Shown here: positions 21,403 to 34,088 of the stretch, in pieces | How positions within the stretch are numbered: position 1 is the stretch's first letter | Layout: each line of letters begins with the position of its first letter | Source of the DNA: Syncephalastrum monosporum B8922 | Lineage: Eukaryota > Mucoromycota > Mucoromycetes > Mucorales > Syncephalastraceae | Assembly: GCA_000697355.1 (NCBI GenBank) | Contig: JNEN01000838.1 | Coordinates: forward strand, 1-34,088 | DNA: 34,088 nucleotides | Direction of reading: 5' to 3' | The notes under the pieces: generated by a model | Database searches by the model: none | The model's input: the letters and a program-made list of their open reading frames with translations, nothing else | What the model was told of the DNA's origin: nothing | Made by a program: the position numbers and the translations under genes

Positions 21403-22254
21403 TCAGGCAGGTCGTGTAGCGAGTTTTTTGAGATCGCTGCCAGGTACTTCGTCCTTGCCACTGCTGTATAAATTCACCAGACATTCCAGCTTCCACTTGC
21501 GCCACGTATCTTGGTTCGGGAAGCCCATCTTCCTCCATGCCGCTTCTTCTTCTGTTTTCGGCTTCTCCTTGGCTTCCCCTTCTTCTTCGTCTTCTTCATT
21601 TTCCTTTTCTTGCGCTTCCTGCTCCTCGATTCGCAGCAGAAAGTCTTCGCGGTAGTCGTTCACCAGGTCTGCCACAAAGTTAGCAGCATCCACCGCAATA
21701 CGGTCGTGACGCTGCTTATGGGCTGTCCACTGCTCGTAGTGAGTTCGTATCAGTCGTTCATCGTCCTCGACACCATTGCTATCAGTGTTGTTGATGCTCT
21801 GATTCTGTTGCTGTTGCTGTTGATGGTGATGGTGTGGATGCTGATGGTGTTCTGTAGTGTGGGAGGTGAGTTCGCGTGCGACAGCTGCTTGTGTTTCGAG
21901 TTCGAGGCGTTCAATGTCTGGAATGAGCTTGGTGCGCAAAAGCACGCTTGAGATGTTGGTTTCTTGCTCTGTGGTGGTGGGTATATAGGGATGCAGCATG
22001 AGTTTTGGCAGAGTCGCGTTACTGCCTGTTTCAATGTAGCCGTAAAAGTCTTCTGACAGGGACGCGAACTTGGCGGTGAGCATGTTGAACTTGTTGAGCA
22101 GATCGGGCCAAGTAAAAGGGTATTTGGGCTCTTTAAGGTACGCGATCTGGGCCGCAAAGGTCTCCTGGAGCGACCACAATTTGCCACGCAGTGTTTCGAG
22201 TTCTTGAATCGTGTTGGGATCCAATCCCACGTGCGCGTTTCGTTGCAGGTCCAT
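21403..22254 (-). CDS. MED8: Mediator complex subunit 8 (Med8)
   Basis: Intronless frame of 283 residues from the ATG at 22254 to TGA at 21403-21405. The N-terminal half fits Med8: an alpha-helical start (LETLRGKLWSLQETFAAQIA), a central PFTWPDLLNKFNMLTAKFAS, then SLSEDFYGYIETGSNATLP and LMLHPYIP. Med8 is a head-module subunit of Mediator that bridges activators and RNA polymerase II in the nucleus. The middle carries a His/Gln low-complexity run (about residues 135-150), typical of fungal regulators. The C-terminal third is highly charged, with an EEDEEEGEAKEK stretch before the conserved-looking FPNQDTWRKWKLECL. The length matches fungal Med8 once the low-complexity insertion is counted. 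Confidence 0.83.
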   Translation of the reverse strand: MDLQRNAHVGLDPNTIQELETLRGKLWSLQETFAAQIAYLKEPKYPFTWPDLLNKFNMLTAKFASLSEDFYGYIETGSNATLPKLMLHPYIPTTTEQETNISSVLLRTKLIPDIERLELETQAAVARELTSHTTEHHQHPHHHHQQQQQQNQSINNTDSNGVEDDERLIRTHYEQWTAHKQRHDRIAVDAANFVADLVNDYREDFLLRIEEQEAQEKENEEDEEEGEAKEKPKTEEEAAWRKMGFPNQDTWRKWKLECLVNLYSSGKDEVPGSDLKKLATRPA

Positions 22255-22502
22255 CCGAATATGTACAAGAAAAGAGCAGGAGCTAACAAATTTTGATGGG
22301 AAGGTGCAGCTGGCTGTTTTTGAATACAGCAGATTTAAGCAATGCGGTCTACGATATCAAGCTTGCATATATTACAGTACTAAAAAAATGCCTTTGCTTC
22401 TCTTTCCATTTGCACACTGATCACTCTTTCTCCTGAGAAGTATTGCATGTATGCTGTCTCTTCCCCACATTCGAAAGCTTGAGTCGGTAGGGTTTGAGTC
22501 GT

Positions 22503-22940
22503 CTATTTGCATTGATTGAGTAACAGTACATAAGCACGAGTCGCCCTATAGCGGTTGTAATCGAGCGAATTTTCTTTGACAGGCACTATGATTGTCTTGG
22601 CCGGCAGTGTATTGCCCCGCCCAGTTTGGCTTATGCTCATGACGGACTGGAAGTTTAATCTATAAGGCTTTGAAAGCGACTCGAGTGACTCAATCAATAA
22701 ACCTTGTCGCAGGCTGTGAGGAAAGAGAGACACATCTGTGAGGGAAGGGTCTCGTACTCTGTATACCCGCAAGACTCCTGCATACTACAGTATTTGACAT
22801 TTCAACCCTACGTGTATTTTGAGTACACTTACCGGTTGAGCAAGTAATAAACACTTATACTTTATCCTGAAAGTCTTCAATTCTTTGTCCAGTATGTTGA
22901 CAATATTACGCTCGGCATTTTCTAAATTAATAGTTACATC
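22503..22940 (-). CDS. Possible Tctex1-type dynein light-chain-like gene (partial model)
   Basis: The minus-strand frame ending at 22503 reads LLIESLESLSKPYRLNFQSV, then MSISQTGRGNTLPAK, and ends VLLLNQC. That resembles the end of Tctex1 domains (a helix, then KPYK, then hydrophobic strands with a Q-x-G-x-G turn, then a strand pair). An upstream block (about 22830-22940) reads NAERNIVNILDKELKTF, which fits the preceding helix. A splice acceptor (CTTTCCTCACAG) sits at about 22715. The obvious donor near 22832 gives the wrong phase, but another GT (GTATAA) a little earlier would keep frame. The first exon is not located. If real, it would be a light chain of cytoplasmic dynein or a related cargo adaptor. 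The call rests on a weak pattern. Confidence 0.3.
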
Positions 22941-23460
22941 TGTGCATCGTATCTGTTCTCGGGAAATGTACGATATAGTAAAGGCGGTGCACTGGGAAAA
23001 AATATCTTTTGTACAAAGATCTTCTTTGAATGGCAGCAGATGAAGTGTGCCATTTCAGATAAGCTGGGAGCTGAGATACACTACCATATGAATCCATGAT
23101 CAATATAGAGAACACAAGAGAACCTAGAAAGTAAGAGGAAAGCACATCAAGGAATAGAAAAAAAAAAGAAAGCTAGTCATAACATGGATATCTATGATCA
23201 GCTTAGTGTCGTTCGTATTGAAGTGTGGGTAGCTCCTCAGTTATAAGAAGGTAGTCTCCCCGCCTAGAATGAACAACGTTTAGTTTCTCTAACGAGGTGT
23301 GCCTTGAGCTGGGTGATGATTGGCTGATGGAATGCAGATACGCTCCTCTCCCAAACCTCGCGGTTCCACAAAACCCACTCTTGCATGCCTTTTTCCCTAT
23401 AAGTTGAAACCATCACATAAGCGCAACTTGCTCTTCTTTCCTCTACTTTCTGTATTTCCC
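22941..23460. other. Promoter region of the aldehyde dehydrogenase gene, no other supported gene
   Basis: The distal half is AT-rich and may contain first exons of the weak minus-strand Tctex1-like model. The last 60 bp before the ATG at 23461 are CT-rich leader sequence. No clear TATA box is seen at the usual distance, apart from CCCTATAAG at about 23396. Confidence 0.4.
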
Positions 23461-25729
<2,269 letters not shown>

Positions 25730-27258
25730 GTCGTATTCCGTCCCCAAAACTCAGTCCTTTAACTTAATTCTGTACACGGTCCTTTACTAGCTTTGTCTTA
25801 TATGCTGCCTCCTCTTCGGTCATATCTTATATCTTAATTGTATGCTTTCGTATGTATATCCGTACCCTTAGCAAGAAATATCATCTTTTTATCTGTGATA
25901 TTACTTATCATCATTAAACTGCAACAGGTCTGTTGTTGTTCAAAAATCAAATAATAAGCGGTTATACTCTTTACTGCGAAGCGACCATGTGATAGCCAGG
26001 GCATTTCTCACCTTGATATTTTCATATCGCAGCCTTTTCTATTCTTGTATAGTTTATGAGTAACTACAGTTGGACACCTTATGGTAGAGCGAATATGTGT
26101 GTGTTGTATAATCTTAGAGAAGGATACGTATAGTAAGAGTACGTCGTCGATGAATAAATTACATTTGAAGTATTGCCTTTCTCACAATGATTAGCTATTG
26201 AAACGTTGTCACCACTCTGTTGAGACCCACCATCGTGCACATAAGATGGCATGAGTAGTTACAGAAGGACAACATAGTAACTGTTTGACACTTGTCGCCA
26301 TTAACCTTTTTTTTCGATGAGAGGGCAAGTCCAAGAATGTATTCTTAGCTTTTTTCTTCGCATTCAAGTAAAAGAAATCATGAATTACTTCAACTTTCAA
26401 TTGGGCTGTTTTGCTCTACTTTGCATGATATCGTTAGGTGAATCGTAGATGTGGCTCACAGGAAAATAAATGCGCTTGGACGACGCCAAATTCGAAACAT
26501 TGTGGCATTTGCTTTATTTGGAATATTGTACATTGGTGTCTATCGAATTACGTCACTTGGTTGTTTCTGATTTTTATGAATTGAAGGTCGTTAGTCTTCT
26601 TGTATTTGCGTGATGCGAGTTTGCAATACGATAGAAGATAGTGGTACGAGTCAAACCGTGGAGAGCATTGAAGAAATGAGAATTGCCACATGTCTACTCT
26701 GTACGACGAACACCCTCCATGCTGCCTTCTTAAGGCCGAACTGCTGGGACCATGCCGACGTACAGCAAATTAGCTGCATTATCGTCATTACAGAGGTTCC
26801 ATGAGACGAACGGTGTGACATGTAGAACTTGCAGCTGACATCACCCTTATTTGAGCCGGATAGTGAAAGAGTCATTCAATGCAAATTTGCTTTCTTTTAC
26901 TTTGCTCGATAGTTTAGCTGTACCTTTTGCTTTGCTGGATAGGTCAGCTACACTGCATACGCATAAGCATGGTGTCCTTACAGAGTATCTGACCATTCTC
27001 ATTTAAGCTATTTGAGAAGGTAATGTACCCAGTATTTGGCTGCATAGTAGCGATACCCAAGCCATTCTCGGTGGCATCATAGTTTACTCAGAAACTATAG
27101 ATGAAGCTTCTGCATACGCATATGTACCATGAACACAAACTAAATATGTTACAATTCGGCATAATATGCATGGACGCGTAAGTCCTCGCAGACCGGTGTA
27201 TATAAAGGATCCCGTGTAATTATGTTCCGGCAACCTCTCCTGAAGTATTTCGTGCAGC
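25730..27258. other. Intergenic 1.5 kb, no supported gene
   Basis: AT-rich, with no frame showing motifs or splice logic. Near 26067 there is TACAGTTGGACACC, which looks like a Tc1/mariner terminus, but I found no matching inverted end. A TATA box for the P450 gene lies at its right end. Confidence 0.45.
27199..27208 (+). promoter_or_regulatory. TATA box of the cytochrome P450 gene
   Basis: TATATAAAGG lies 51-60 nt before the ATG at 27259, a normal distance for a regulated fungal promoter with a short leader. Confidence 0.65.
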
Positions 27259-29572
27259 ATGAAAAACGCATTACCCTTTTACACGAGCATATGGCTGTCC
27301 TTGTCCAAGGCCGCAGACTTAACATTGCGCAAACATAAAAGAATACACATCGGTGTTACCGTCATATTCACAGCGTTGTACATGCTTTCGCGGCGCATCT
27401 TGAGGCCACCTAAAGCATTGCGCCAAGTACCTCAAGTGGCCACGATACCTTATTCACTTGCTCGCCTTCGGAATGAGACAATGGCGGATGTAACTAAGAA
27501 ACATGTTATGCCTGTCGCATTGAGCACAGACCATGGATTATATACGGTTAGTGAAAGATGCATGATTAAGATTTGTGCTGTGCTATCCCACACCATAGAA
27601 ACCCACATAAAATATATATGCTGTAGCGATACGATGCAAGAGGCTGGATTCTGCACGTGACTACACCCGAGCTGGCAAAGCAGTTGTTATTTAACACACG
27701 TAAGTGGAAACGCGACCGCAAACATCTCGCGCTGTAGTTAAGTAACTCATGCCTCGATTCTGTAAGATATTTTTGCCAGAAGTACCATGCAATACAATAA
27801 GGGTGACTTGATTACCAGTCGATTCATTTATGGTTCCAATATGTTAAAAGCCACTGGTGCAGATTGGAAGAGACACAGAAAGGTACGCTTACTGCACTTT
27901 ACTAGAGAAAGTTGGTGTGGTGTGTATATATGTGTATATGAGAGCAGAATTAATGCTGAATATGCTACAATGTCTATTATTAGATTGCAAATCCAGCTTT
28001 TCACCATGCTATGCCGCTAGACACCTTTGCCAGCCTCGCACACAAACTTTTTAGGTTGATGGACTCGCCTGAAGTTGATTGCGCCAACGCGGATGCTCAT
28101 GACCTGATGATGCGCTGGTCATTATCAGCTTTTGGAATTGCTGGGTATGTGTATGCCATTTTCATTGGTGCAGCTTCTCTTTTGTTGTGATCCAATAACT
28201 CACATGAGCCTACCTGTGTATGTGTACGTCTGTAGATTCGGATTCGACTTCAAGGCAATCGAAGACAAAAATAATGCATGGGTTTTGACCTACCTTCGCC
28301 TCAGCTCTGCCGTCCGCGACTATAAGTATCATCTTTTTCCCTTCCTGGAATACTCTTGTATGCTTGGGTTAAATCCGAGCCGTCGTGCCAGACATCGCGA
28401 CCTCGAGAAATTTATGGCTCTACTGGATGATGTCATTGAACAAAGGCGCAAGACGATTCGAGCACAAAAATTCAACAATGTAAAAGAGAGTGACCGAGAT
28501 CTTTTGACGCTTATGATTGAAAATGCGGGTGAGGGGGGCTTGACTAATGAAGAGCTCAAGGTAGATGGTATAACGTTGTTGAGTACGAGAGTAACACACC
28601 ATACGCTCTAACACGCCTTATTTATTCTAACTAGAGCAATATCTGTATGTTTTTTGGTGCGGGCCACGACTCTACAGCTAGTACTCTGACCGCAATCCTA
28701 TATTACATGGCTGTTAACCCCGTATGTTTACTCTTTTAAATTTTTTTTTAAAAAAAAAATTCGCTAATGTTCTTTGCTCGCTTCCCAGAATATCCAAGAA
28801 AAAGCACGCCAAGAAGTCATTGCCACCTTTGGAGATGATCCAGTAGATAAAACACCTGACGTAGACGAGTTAAAAAGTCTACTATACATCGACTGCATCA
28901 TCAAAGAGGTATATACCAGTTCACATAAACAGAAGCCGAGCGACTACTTGAAGTCCCTGCTTCTAACATAGTTTTTTGTAGACACTACGTATTATGCCTC
29001 CCATCACGAACCTGGTTTCACGCACCTTGAAGAAGGATACCAAGATTGCAGGCATGATGTTTCCCAAAGGCACGCAAGCCACAGTAGACGTGTACGAGCT
29101 GCACCACAACCCGCGAGTATGGTCAGATCCCGAAAGGTTCAATCCTGATCGGTTCCTGCCCGGGGGCGAAGCGGAAAAGCTTTCATCAGAGGGTGCTACC
29201 ATGGCTTGGGTACCCTTTGGTAATGGTGCACGACAGTAAGTAGAGTGTATCTCTCTTTAAACTCCTGTCTTTATTGCGATTTCGTACCTCCGTGGAATAC
29301 AGGTCCATTGACTTAACCTTATAATAGGTGTCCTGGCGCAAAGTTAACTCTGGCTGAACAACGCATAGTACTCTCTTTGCTCTGTAAGTGCTCTTAATAG
29401 TCTAGAACGAGGATAAATCATAGCAGCGCTCACCTTGCCCTGATACGTAGTACGCAGATTTGAGTGGCATCTACCTGAAGGCTCGCCCCATAAGGAAAAC
29501 CCGATCACCAATAGCGTGGGGTTCCCACTTGGTTTGATGAATTTGAAATTGTCTTTCAAGAAGAGAACTTAA
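27259..29572 (+). CDS. Microsomal cytochrome P450 (Mucorales-type)
   Basis: Ten exons: 27259-27546, 27627-27699, 27767-27882, 27984-28144, 28236-28560, 28635-28721, 28789-28908, 28982-29235, 29328-29383 and 29451-29572, giving 533 residues. An N-terminal hydrophobic segment after a short luminal stretch (GVTVIFTALYML) anchors it in the ER membrane, followed by a Pro-containing hinge (RRILRPPKALRQVP). The I-helix oxygen-activation motif is GAGHDSTAS (about 329), the K-helix is ETLR (390-393), PERF is PERFNPDRF, and the haem-binding loop is FGNGARQCPGAK with the ligand Cys at about 476. All essential residues are intact, so it should be an active monooxygenase needing a P450 reductase. The substrate cannot be told from sequence. 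It resembles the Mucorales-expanded P450 families (CYP509-like by feel), which needs a search. The nearest gene is the aldehyde dehydrogenase, 1.5 kb upstream on the same strand. Confidence 0.92.
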
Positions 29573-32500
29573 ATACACGCAACACCCGATTAATCTCAAA
29601 GTCTATGAGGTTATTCTACCAGTACATTTATACATATCTCTTTTGAGTGTCATATATCTACATATATGATTGCTGTCCATAGATACCGATAAATTAGCTA
29701 ATAGTTTCTCTTAGCGTTTCTTCTAAACCTTTAGCAGTACTTGAAATGCATAAATGATCCATCCAGTAAGACAATGATAACCGCAAAGCGCCAATAAAGT
29801 CCCCTATATATCGAATTCCATGGAGACCAGAGAAATCCTAATGTAGCAGACAACCGAGTTTATCGTCATCAGCTTGACGTCGGGTAGGAGCCGATACCCT
29901 GTCAAAATTGATTTAAACTTTTTGCTAAGGATTATCAGAAAGCTTATATACACGATTGAGGATCCTTGTGGGCGACTGTCAGACGATTTGACTGGATAGT
30001 ACAGTCGCAGGACTATGGGCATCTTTTGAAAATAAGTCCAAGGTTATTTTCGACAAGGTCCTGGGTCCATCATGCGGCCAGCTTTAGAGAGTTCAGCATG
30101 AAAGCTGCCTGGTCATAACACACCCGGTTGACCTCAATACTTGCAGAGGACAATAAGCCACCATCACCTGCTGCACATCGCTTTAAGCGGGCGTACCGAG
30201 GGCTCATTAAATCCTCGTAATAAAGTCTTTGAATCATTGAGACATGACTGAAACACAGCTACTAACACACATGCCATATGTTCGTCCTATTATGCTTTCG
30301 GTGCCTAATATGCAGGAGATACTGCAAAGAAGTGTACGAAACGTTGAGACAACCGAATAGAATAGGTTCACTCGCATACGCCACATGTACATAGACACTA
30401 GTAGCTGTATCATGCAAACAAGGAATACAAAAGTTTATTGCGAATGTGAAGAATAAAAGAATTGGAGTGTATGCTACACTGAGAGCCAGGGAGAGGAGAA
30501 GATAGCTGCGTGATGTATCTTATCTTGATCTATGGCCTGGTCTACTGAACCAGTTAGCTCGGATATATGGCCGTCTTCATTCTATCATCTGTACTACCTT
30601 CGTTGCCGGTTCACAACAGGTTTTCGAAGACGGCAATTACAATCCAGTGGACTACGGTGACATGGCAACAACAGTATATGCCACCGCCATGCCATGGGAT
30701 TTGTCATAGCAGGGATAGCTATCAAGCTCATCTGATTGCTCACGGCACAACTTTGGAGCCCCTCAAACGTCCAGACGCCGCCGGCACCTTTTTATCGATA
30801 AAGCATGTCCTTCAAGCTGGCATCTCACAATTCGATGAACCACCGTGGCATGGCAACAATAAATTCATAGCGTTAGCATATAATCATTCACTATGAAGCG
30901 TCTTTTGGATTTCATATGACATACTTCGTACATGAGCTTGTGCACATTATATAGACAGGGAACAAAACAGCTTTCCGATGGTATGCACGCATCACGCAAT
31001 ATCAAGGAAGAGATGGCCGCCGTGATCCTCATACAGCGAATAATTACGCAGCACTGTACTTCTATGTTTTGCGTAGGCCCCGTCTATCGCAACGACGTAC
31101 ATATTACCTGTCAGCTTGCCGTTCAAACAAGCTGCTTAATGCAATGCATGGACTTTTCCATGATACAAATTATTGGCGCAGTACGAGTACACTCAAGCTG
31201 AAAAGCGTTACAGTCAAGGACCAGCTCCGCATAGCTCATGGGCGTATGTGCGGTCCAGTACGTGCTTACCGGACGTTCGTTACACCTTTTACCTTTAAGC
31301 ACAAGCAAGATCATATGTCAGGGCGACTTTACGCGTCTTGTTCATGCATCGCTGATATCTTCAAAAATTGAAGAACTTGAAACGAGCTGATGCATGTTGC
31401 TAATTCTACTTCTAGAATAACTTGAAGCAGCCCAGTTTAGTGTGAAAAACACTGTACCCCTTACATATACGCAAATACGTACGATTATAAGGCGATGCTC
31501 GCCGACTGTTATTTGTTACGCCAATCTTATCTTTCAAACAGCGTACCAGGTAGCACCAGGGCGCCTGCACGTAACAAAAAAAATATAATAAAGATGTACT
31601 TAGAACGCCAGCGCCTAAATATCACTGCGGGCGAAGTGACACCAGCGTGATAATTTTAAGGTTTAGCGGGTACATCCCTCCGCCACTGTTGAGCGATAAC
31701 GATCAAGATGACGAGCCATAAGCTGTCATATGTCGATCGCTGATCAAGTCCGTGTAAAAGGTAGATCATTACCCCAATATAATCAGACGCTATCGCATGT
31801 AGATGGTGAACGCACAAGCATAGTATACTGTAGCGTTATAGGCCTTGTATTTTTCAGATGGACTGACTGTCTTTTTCCTTTCTTTTGCTTTTTTTTATGT
31901 CTAAAAATATCCAGAGCGCCTCCCTGATCTCAAACGTGTGCTTGATCGCGCTGCGCACAGGAATAAAATCAAAATGTATAACGCGTGAGTGTACACCCTG
32001 TAGCCATCCATTGATGCATATTAATTACACATAAGCTTCCTCCCTCCCCATATATGTCTATTTCCTCTACGTGGCTTTCTTCAAACATCACTATCGTATG
32101 AGTTCCCTGATGAAAGAGCTTCTATGGCAGCCGCTGATGTTAAAATACTGACAAAGCGACGAAAAAGTAGAAGTTTCCTGGTTTCCGAGGGAACCGAAAA
32201 TTTCGCATAGTTCTGAGTGGGTCTTCTCAGCCAACCGCACTACATACAGTGAGAAAAAATCAGAGAGACAAGGAGACCAACCCACAGGGATATAGAAAAA
32301 GAAACACGCTAATTTTCCTTTAGCGTGTTTTTTTATTTGAGAACGATTTTGGGTTTTTGCCTCCTTATGGCAAAAGCTTTACTTCATATCCACATATAAA
32401 CGTACAACCTCACACCAAATGCATGACAGTCGCTCAATTCAAAACAAATTCGCAAGCAAAAAAGGAGTTCTAAGAATAGCATGCCATAGTCCCAGGCTGG

Positions 32501-32860
32501 CGCCTTAAACCTTATCCTGTTCTTTTGTCACAGGATCATATTCTCTCGGATAAGTCGTGCATCACCATGAAACGGATATCAACGGTAATGGGTGACTGAA
32601 TAATGGAAAAGAAGAAAATTGTATCCTAAGATTAATGGAAAGGAGAATCGGTGATCGACGGTGCCTTAGAAGAAAAGCACGTGTTTGCTGATCTGTTTGT
32701 GAGGTTGCTCTCTGAAAATGTCGTGTGTGTATGCATTATTATGTGTGGAGTACTGAACATACAAACAAACGCTGATCGACATGGTGAGCCGGAGCACGGC
32801 GATCCGGACAAAAAAGGCCAGACGCTGTTGTTGGTTCTAATGTACCGGTTTGGCGCCAGG
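29573..32860. other. Gene desert of 3.3 kb, no supported gene
   Basis: Only short overlapping frames on both strands (longest about 109 codons at 30567), none with a signal peptide, motif or believable splice sites. Composition is AT-rich and repeat-free by eye, apart from the two hairpins at 32302-32375. It may contain decayed genes or mobile DNA beyond recognition. Confidence 0.5.
32302..32375. repeat. Two adjacent perfect hairpins, the first followed by a T run
   Basis: Hairpin 1: AAACACGCTAA (32302-32312) pairs perfectly with TTAGCGTGTTT (32320-32330) over a 7-nt loop and is followed by more T residues. Hairpin 2: TTTTGCC (32355-32361) pairs with GGCAAAA (32369-32375) over a 7-nt loop. 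Hairpin 1 has the shape of a bacterial intrinsic terminator, but the context is a fungal intergenic region, so its role is unknown. Confidence 0.75.
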
Positions 32861-32862
32861 GA

Positions 32863-32870
32863 TATATAAA
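32863..32870 (+). promoter_or_regulatory. TATA box of the KRE9-domain secreted protein gene
   Basis: TATATAAA lies 89-96 nt before the ATG at 32959. The leader between is pyrimidine-rich with CTCCTCTC-like words, as in strongly expressed fungal genes. Confidence 0.65.
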
Positions 32871-32958
32871 GCAACGGTATCTGGCCATAGTAACATTTAT
32901 TACTCATACTGTAATAGTCCTCCTCTCTTACTATTACTTGTACTGTATACCTACCATC

Positions 32959-34088
32959 ATGAAAGTCGCCTCGTTGCTTGTCTCCATGGTGGCTCTTCTC
33001 GCCACGCCCTTATCGGGTGCTCCCCAAGGTCAGCCATCGGGCGGTAGCCAGCAAGGCGGTCAGACCGGGCCTGTCTCCATCACTGCACCTGTGGGCGGCG
33101 CCCAATGGCCGGCTGGTTCCCAGCAAAACGTCGCATGGATCAACCCCCAGCCTGGCGTGACCACCTTCAATATTGATCTCAAGAAGGGTCCGGCAACTGC
33201 CCTTCAGCCCGTTGCAACAATCGCTCAAAACGTCGACGCTCAAAAGGGTCAGACCCAGGTTACAGTGCCTGCTGATGCTCAGCCTGGTAGCGATTATGCT
33301 CTAGCCATCGGCCAGAGCCCCAACGTGGCTTACATTGGCGGTATCACTATCACTGCTGCCGGCAGCAATGCCCAACAGGCTAGTGCGCCTCCCTCTAAGC
33401 GTCATAGTCACAGTCACGACAAAGATGACGACAATACTGATGACAAGAGCGATGACAAGGGCGACAGCCAGGACGACGACAATACTGATGACAAGGACGA
33501 TGACAAGGGTGACAGCCAGGATGACAACCAGGACGACAACCAGGACGACAGCCAGGACGATGACCAGGGCAATAGCCAGGACGATGACCAGGGCAACAGC
33601 CAGGACTATGACCAGGACAAAAACGATGATAGCCATGATCAAGATGCTTCCGCTTCTTCTTCTGATGACTCCTCGGACGACTCATCTTCTGATGATGCTC
33701 CTTCTTCCTCGGATGATCCCTCGGACGACGCTGATGACTCTTCTTCATCTGACTCTGGTGCGGCTGCTGCTTCCTCCTCTGATGATTCCTCGGACGACTC
33801 ATCCTCTGATGATGCTCCTTCTACCTCGGATGATCCCTCGGATGACGCTGATGACTCTTCTTCTGACTCTGGTGCGGCCGCTGCTTCCTCCTCTGATGAT
33901 TCCTCGGACGACTCATCTTCGTCTGACTCCGGTGCGGCCGCTGCTTCTTCCTCTGATGACTCTTCTGACTCGTCTTCGTCAGATGCTTCCTCGACTGATA
34001 CCGCCTCGACCGCCGACGCGTCGGATGCTTCGTCCTCGGACACTGCTTCATCCGCTGATGCTTCTGACGCGTCATCTTCGGATGCTTC
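32959..34088 (+). CDS. Secreted KRE9/KNH-domain protein with long Asp/Ser-rich repetitive tail, cut by window end
   Basis: Open from the ATG at 32959 to the window edge (376 codons, no stop, no intron needed). Residues 1-20 are a signal peptide (MKVASLLVSMVALLATPLSG). After a Gly/Gln linker, residues about 39-132 fit the KRE9/KNH1 N-terminal immunoglobulin-like domain: ITAPVGGAQWPAGSQQNVAW, then TTFNIDLKKG, TIAQNV, VTVPADAQPGSDYALAI and YIGGITI. Such proteins sit in the cell wall or are GPI-anchored and affect beta-1,6-glucan. A Lys-Arg pair at 147-148 is a possible Kex2 site. Next comes a Lys/Asp/Gln/Asn-rich segment made of DDKGDSQDD-like repeats. It is followed from 33661 by Ser/Asp repeats with Gly-Ala4 spacers. 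The missing C-terminus probably carries more Ser/Thr and perhaps a GPI signal. Confidence 0.85.
   Translation, partial: MKVASLLVSMVALLATPLSGAPQGQPSGGSQQGGQTGPVSITAPVGGAQWPAGSQQNVAWINPQPGVTTFNIDLKKGPATALQPVATIAQNVDAQKGQTQVTVPADAQPGSDYALAIGQSPNVAYIGGITITAAGSNAQQASAPPSKRHSHSHDKDDDNTDDKSDDKGDSQDDDNTDDKDDDKGDSQDDNQDDNQDDSQDDDQGNSQDDDQGNSQDYDQDKNDDSHDQDASASSSDDSSDDSSSDDAPSSSDDPSDDADDSSSSDSGAAAASSSDDSSDDSSSDDAPSTSDDPSDDADDSSSDSGAAAASSSDDSSDDSSSSDSGAAAASSSDDSSDSSSSDASSTDTASTADASDASSSDTASSADASDASSSDA
33661..34011 (+). repeat. Coding tandem repeats (39-, 38- and 20-codon units) in the Asp/Ser tail
   Basis: Unit 1 starts at 33661 (117 bp), unit 2 at 33778 (114 bp) and unit 3 at 33892 (60 bp, missing the middle). 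A diverged fourth starts at 33952. Each full unit begins SDDSSDDSSSDD, has an APS-x-SDDPSDDADD middle, and ends SDSGAAAASS. The units are nearly identical at nucleotide level, with in-frame length changes. Confidence 0.85.

Noticed and set aside
26067..26090. Second Tc1/mariner-like terminus (TACAGTTGGACACC)
   Set aside because: No inverse partner could be found within about 1.5 kb on either side.
30567..31371. Plus-strand frames of 89-109 codons
   Set aside because: They overlap in different frames, with no motif, no codon bias and no splice or promoter logic.
33010..34075. Long minus-strand frames with Ser/Glu- or His/Pro/Arg-rich products
   Set aside because: They mirror the codon-biased Asp/Ser repeats of the plus-strand KRE9-domain gene, which has signal peptide, domain and TATA box.

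Overview
The window looks like nuclear DNA of an early-diverging (Mucoromycota, Mucorales-like) fungus. Genes are split by many short GT-AG introns, mostly 50-80 nt with some of 150-200 nt. Gene bodies are GC-richer than the AT-rich gaps. The gene content is typical of such fungi: Sec39, SWC4/DMAP1, calmodulin, RasGEF, Med8, a class 3 aldehyde dehydrogenase, a microsomal P450, small secreted proteins, a KRE9-type wall protein and an RNAi-type RdRP relic. Family assignments come from reading conserved motifs, not from database searches.

Layout. 1-7.75 kb is dense housekeeping DNA: the Sec39-domain gene (minus, runs off the left edge), head-to-head with SWC4/DMAP1 (plus), then an unrecognised acidic coiled-coil protein (plus) and calmodulin (plus). 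7.75-15.4 kb is accessory DNA: two small secreted-protein genes (8661-8927 minus, 12426-12677 plus), a 41-nt A/T tract, a decayed RNA-dependent RNA polymerase in two pieces (10.8-11.5 kb and 14.03-14.41 kb, both minus), a CCAAT/CRE repeat array, Pro/Cys-rich exon-like blocks, and a 175-bp TA-flanked inverted-repeat element. 15.5-22.3 kb is dense again: a DUF1771-Smr protein (plus), then RasGEF, AIG1/FAR-17a and Med8 (all minus). 22.5-23.1 kb holds a possible Tctex1-like gene. 23.46-25.73 kb is a 13-exon aldehyde dehydrogenase and 27.26-29.57 kb a 10-exon cytochrome P450 (both plus). 29.6-32.9 kb shows no supported gene. 32.96 kb to the right edge is a secreted KRE9/KNH-domain protein with a long repetitive Asp/Ser tail, cut by the window end.

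The genes do not form a pathway cluster. The points most worth a second look are the broken RdRP with a changed catalytic residue, the MITE-like element, the Smr protein whose two ends both carry lipidation motifs, two GC-AG introns required by the reading frame, and the CCAAT/CRE array.
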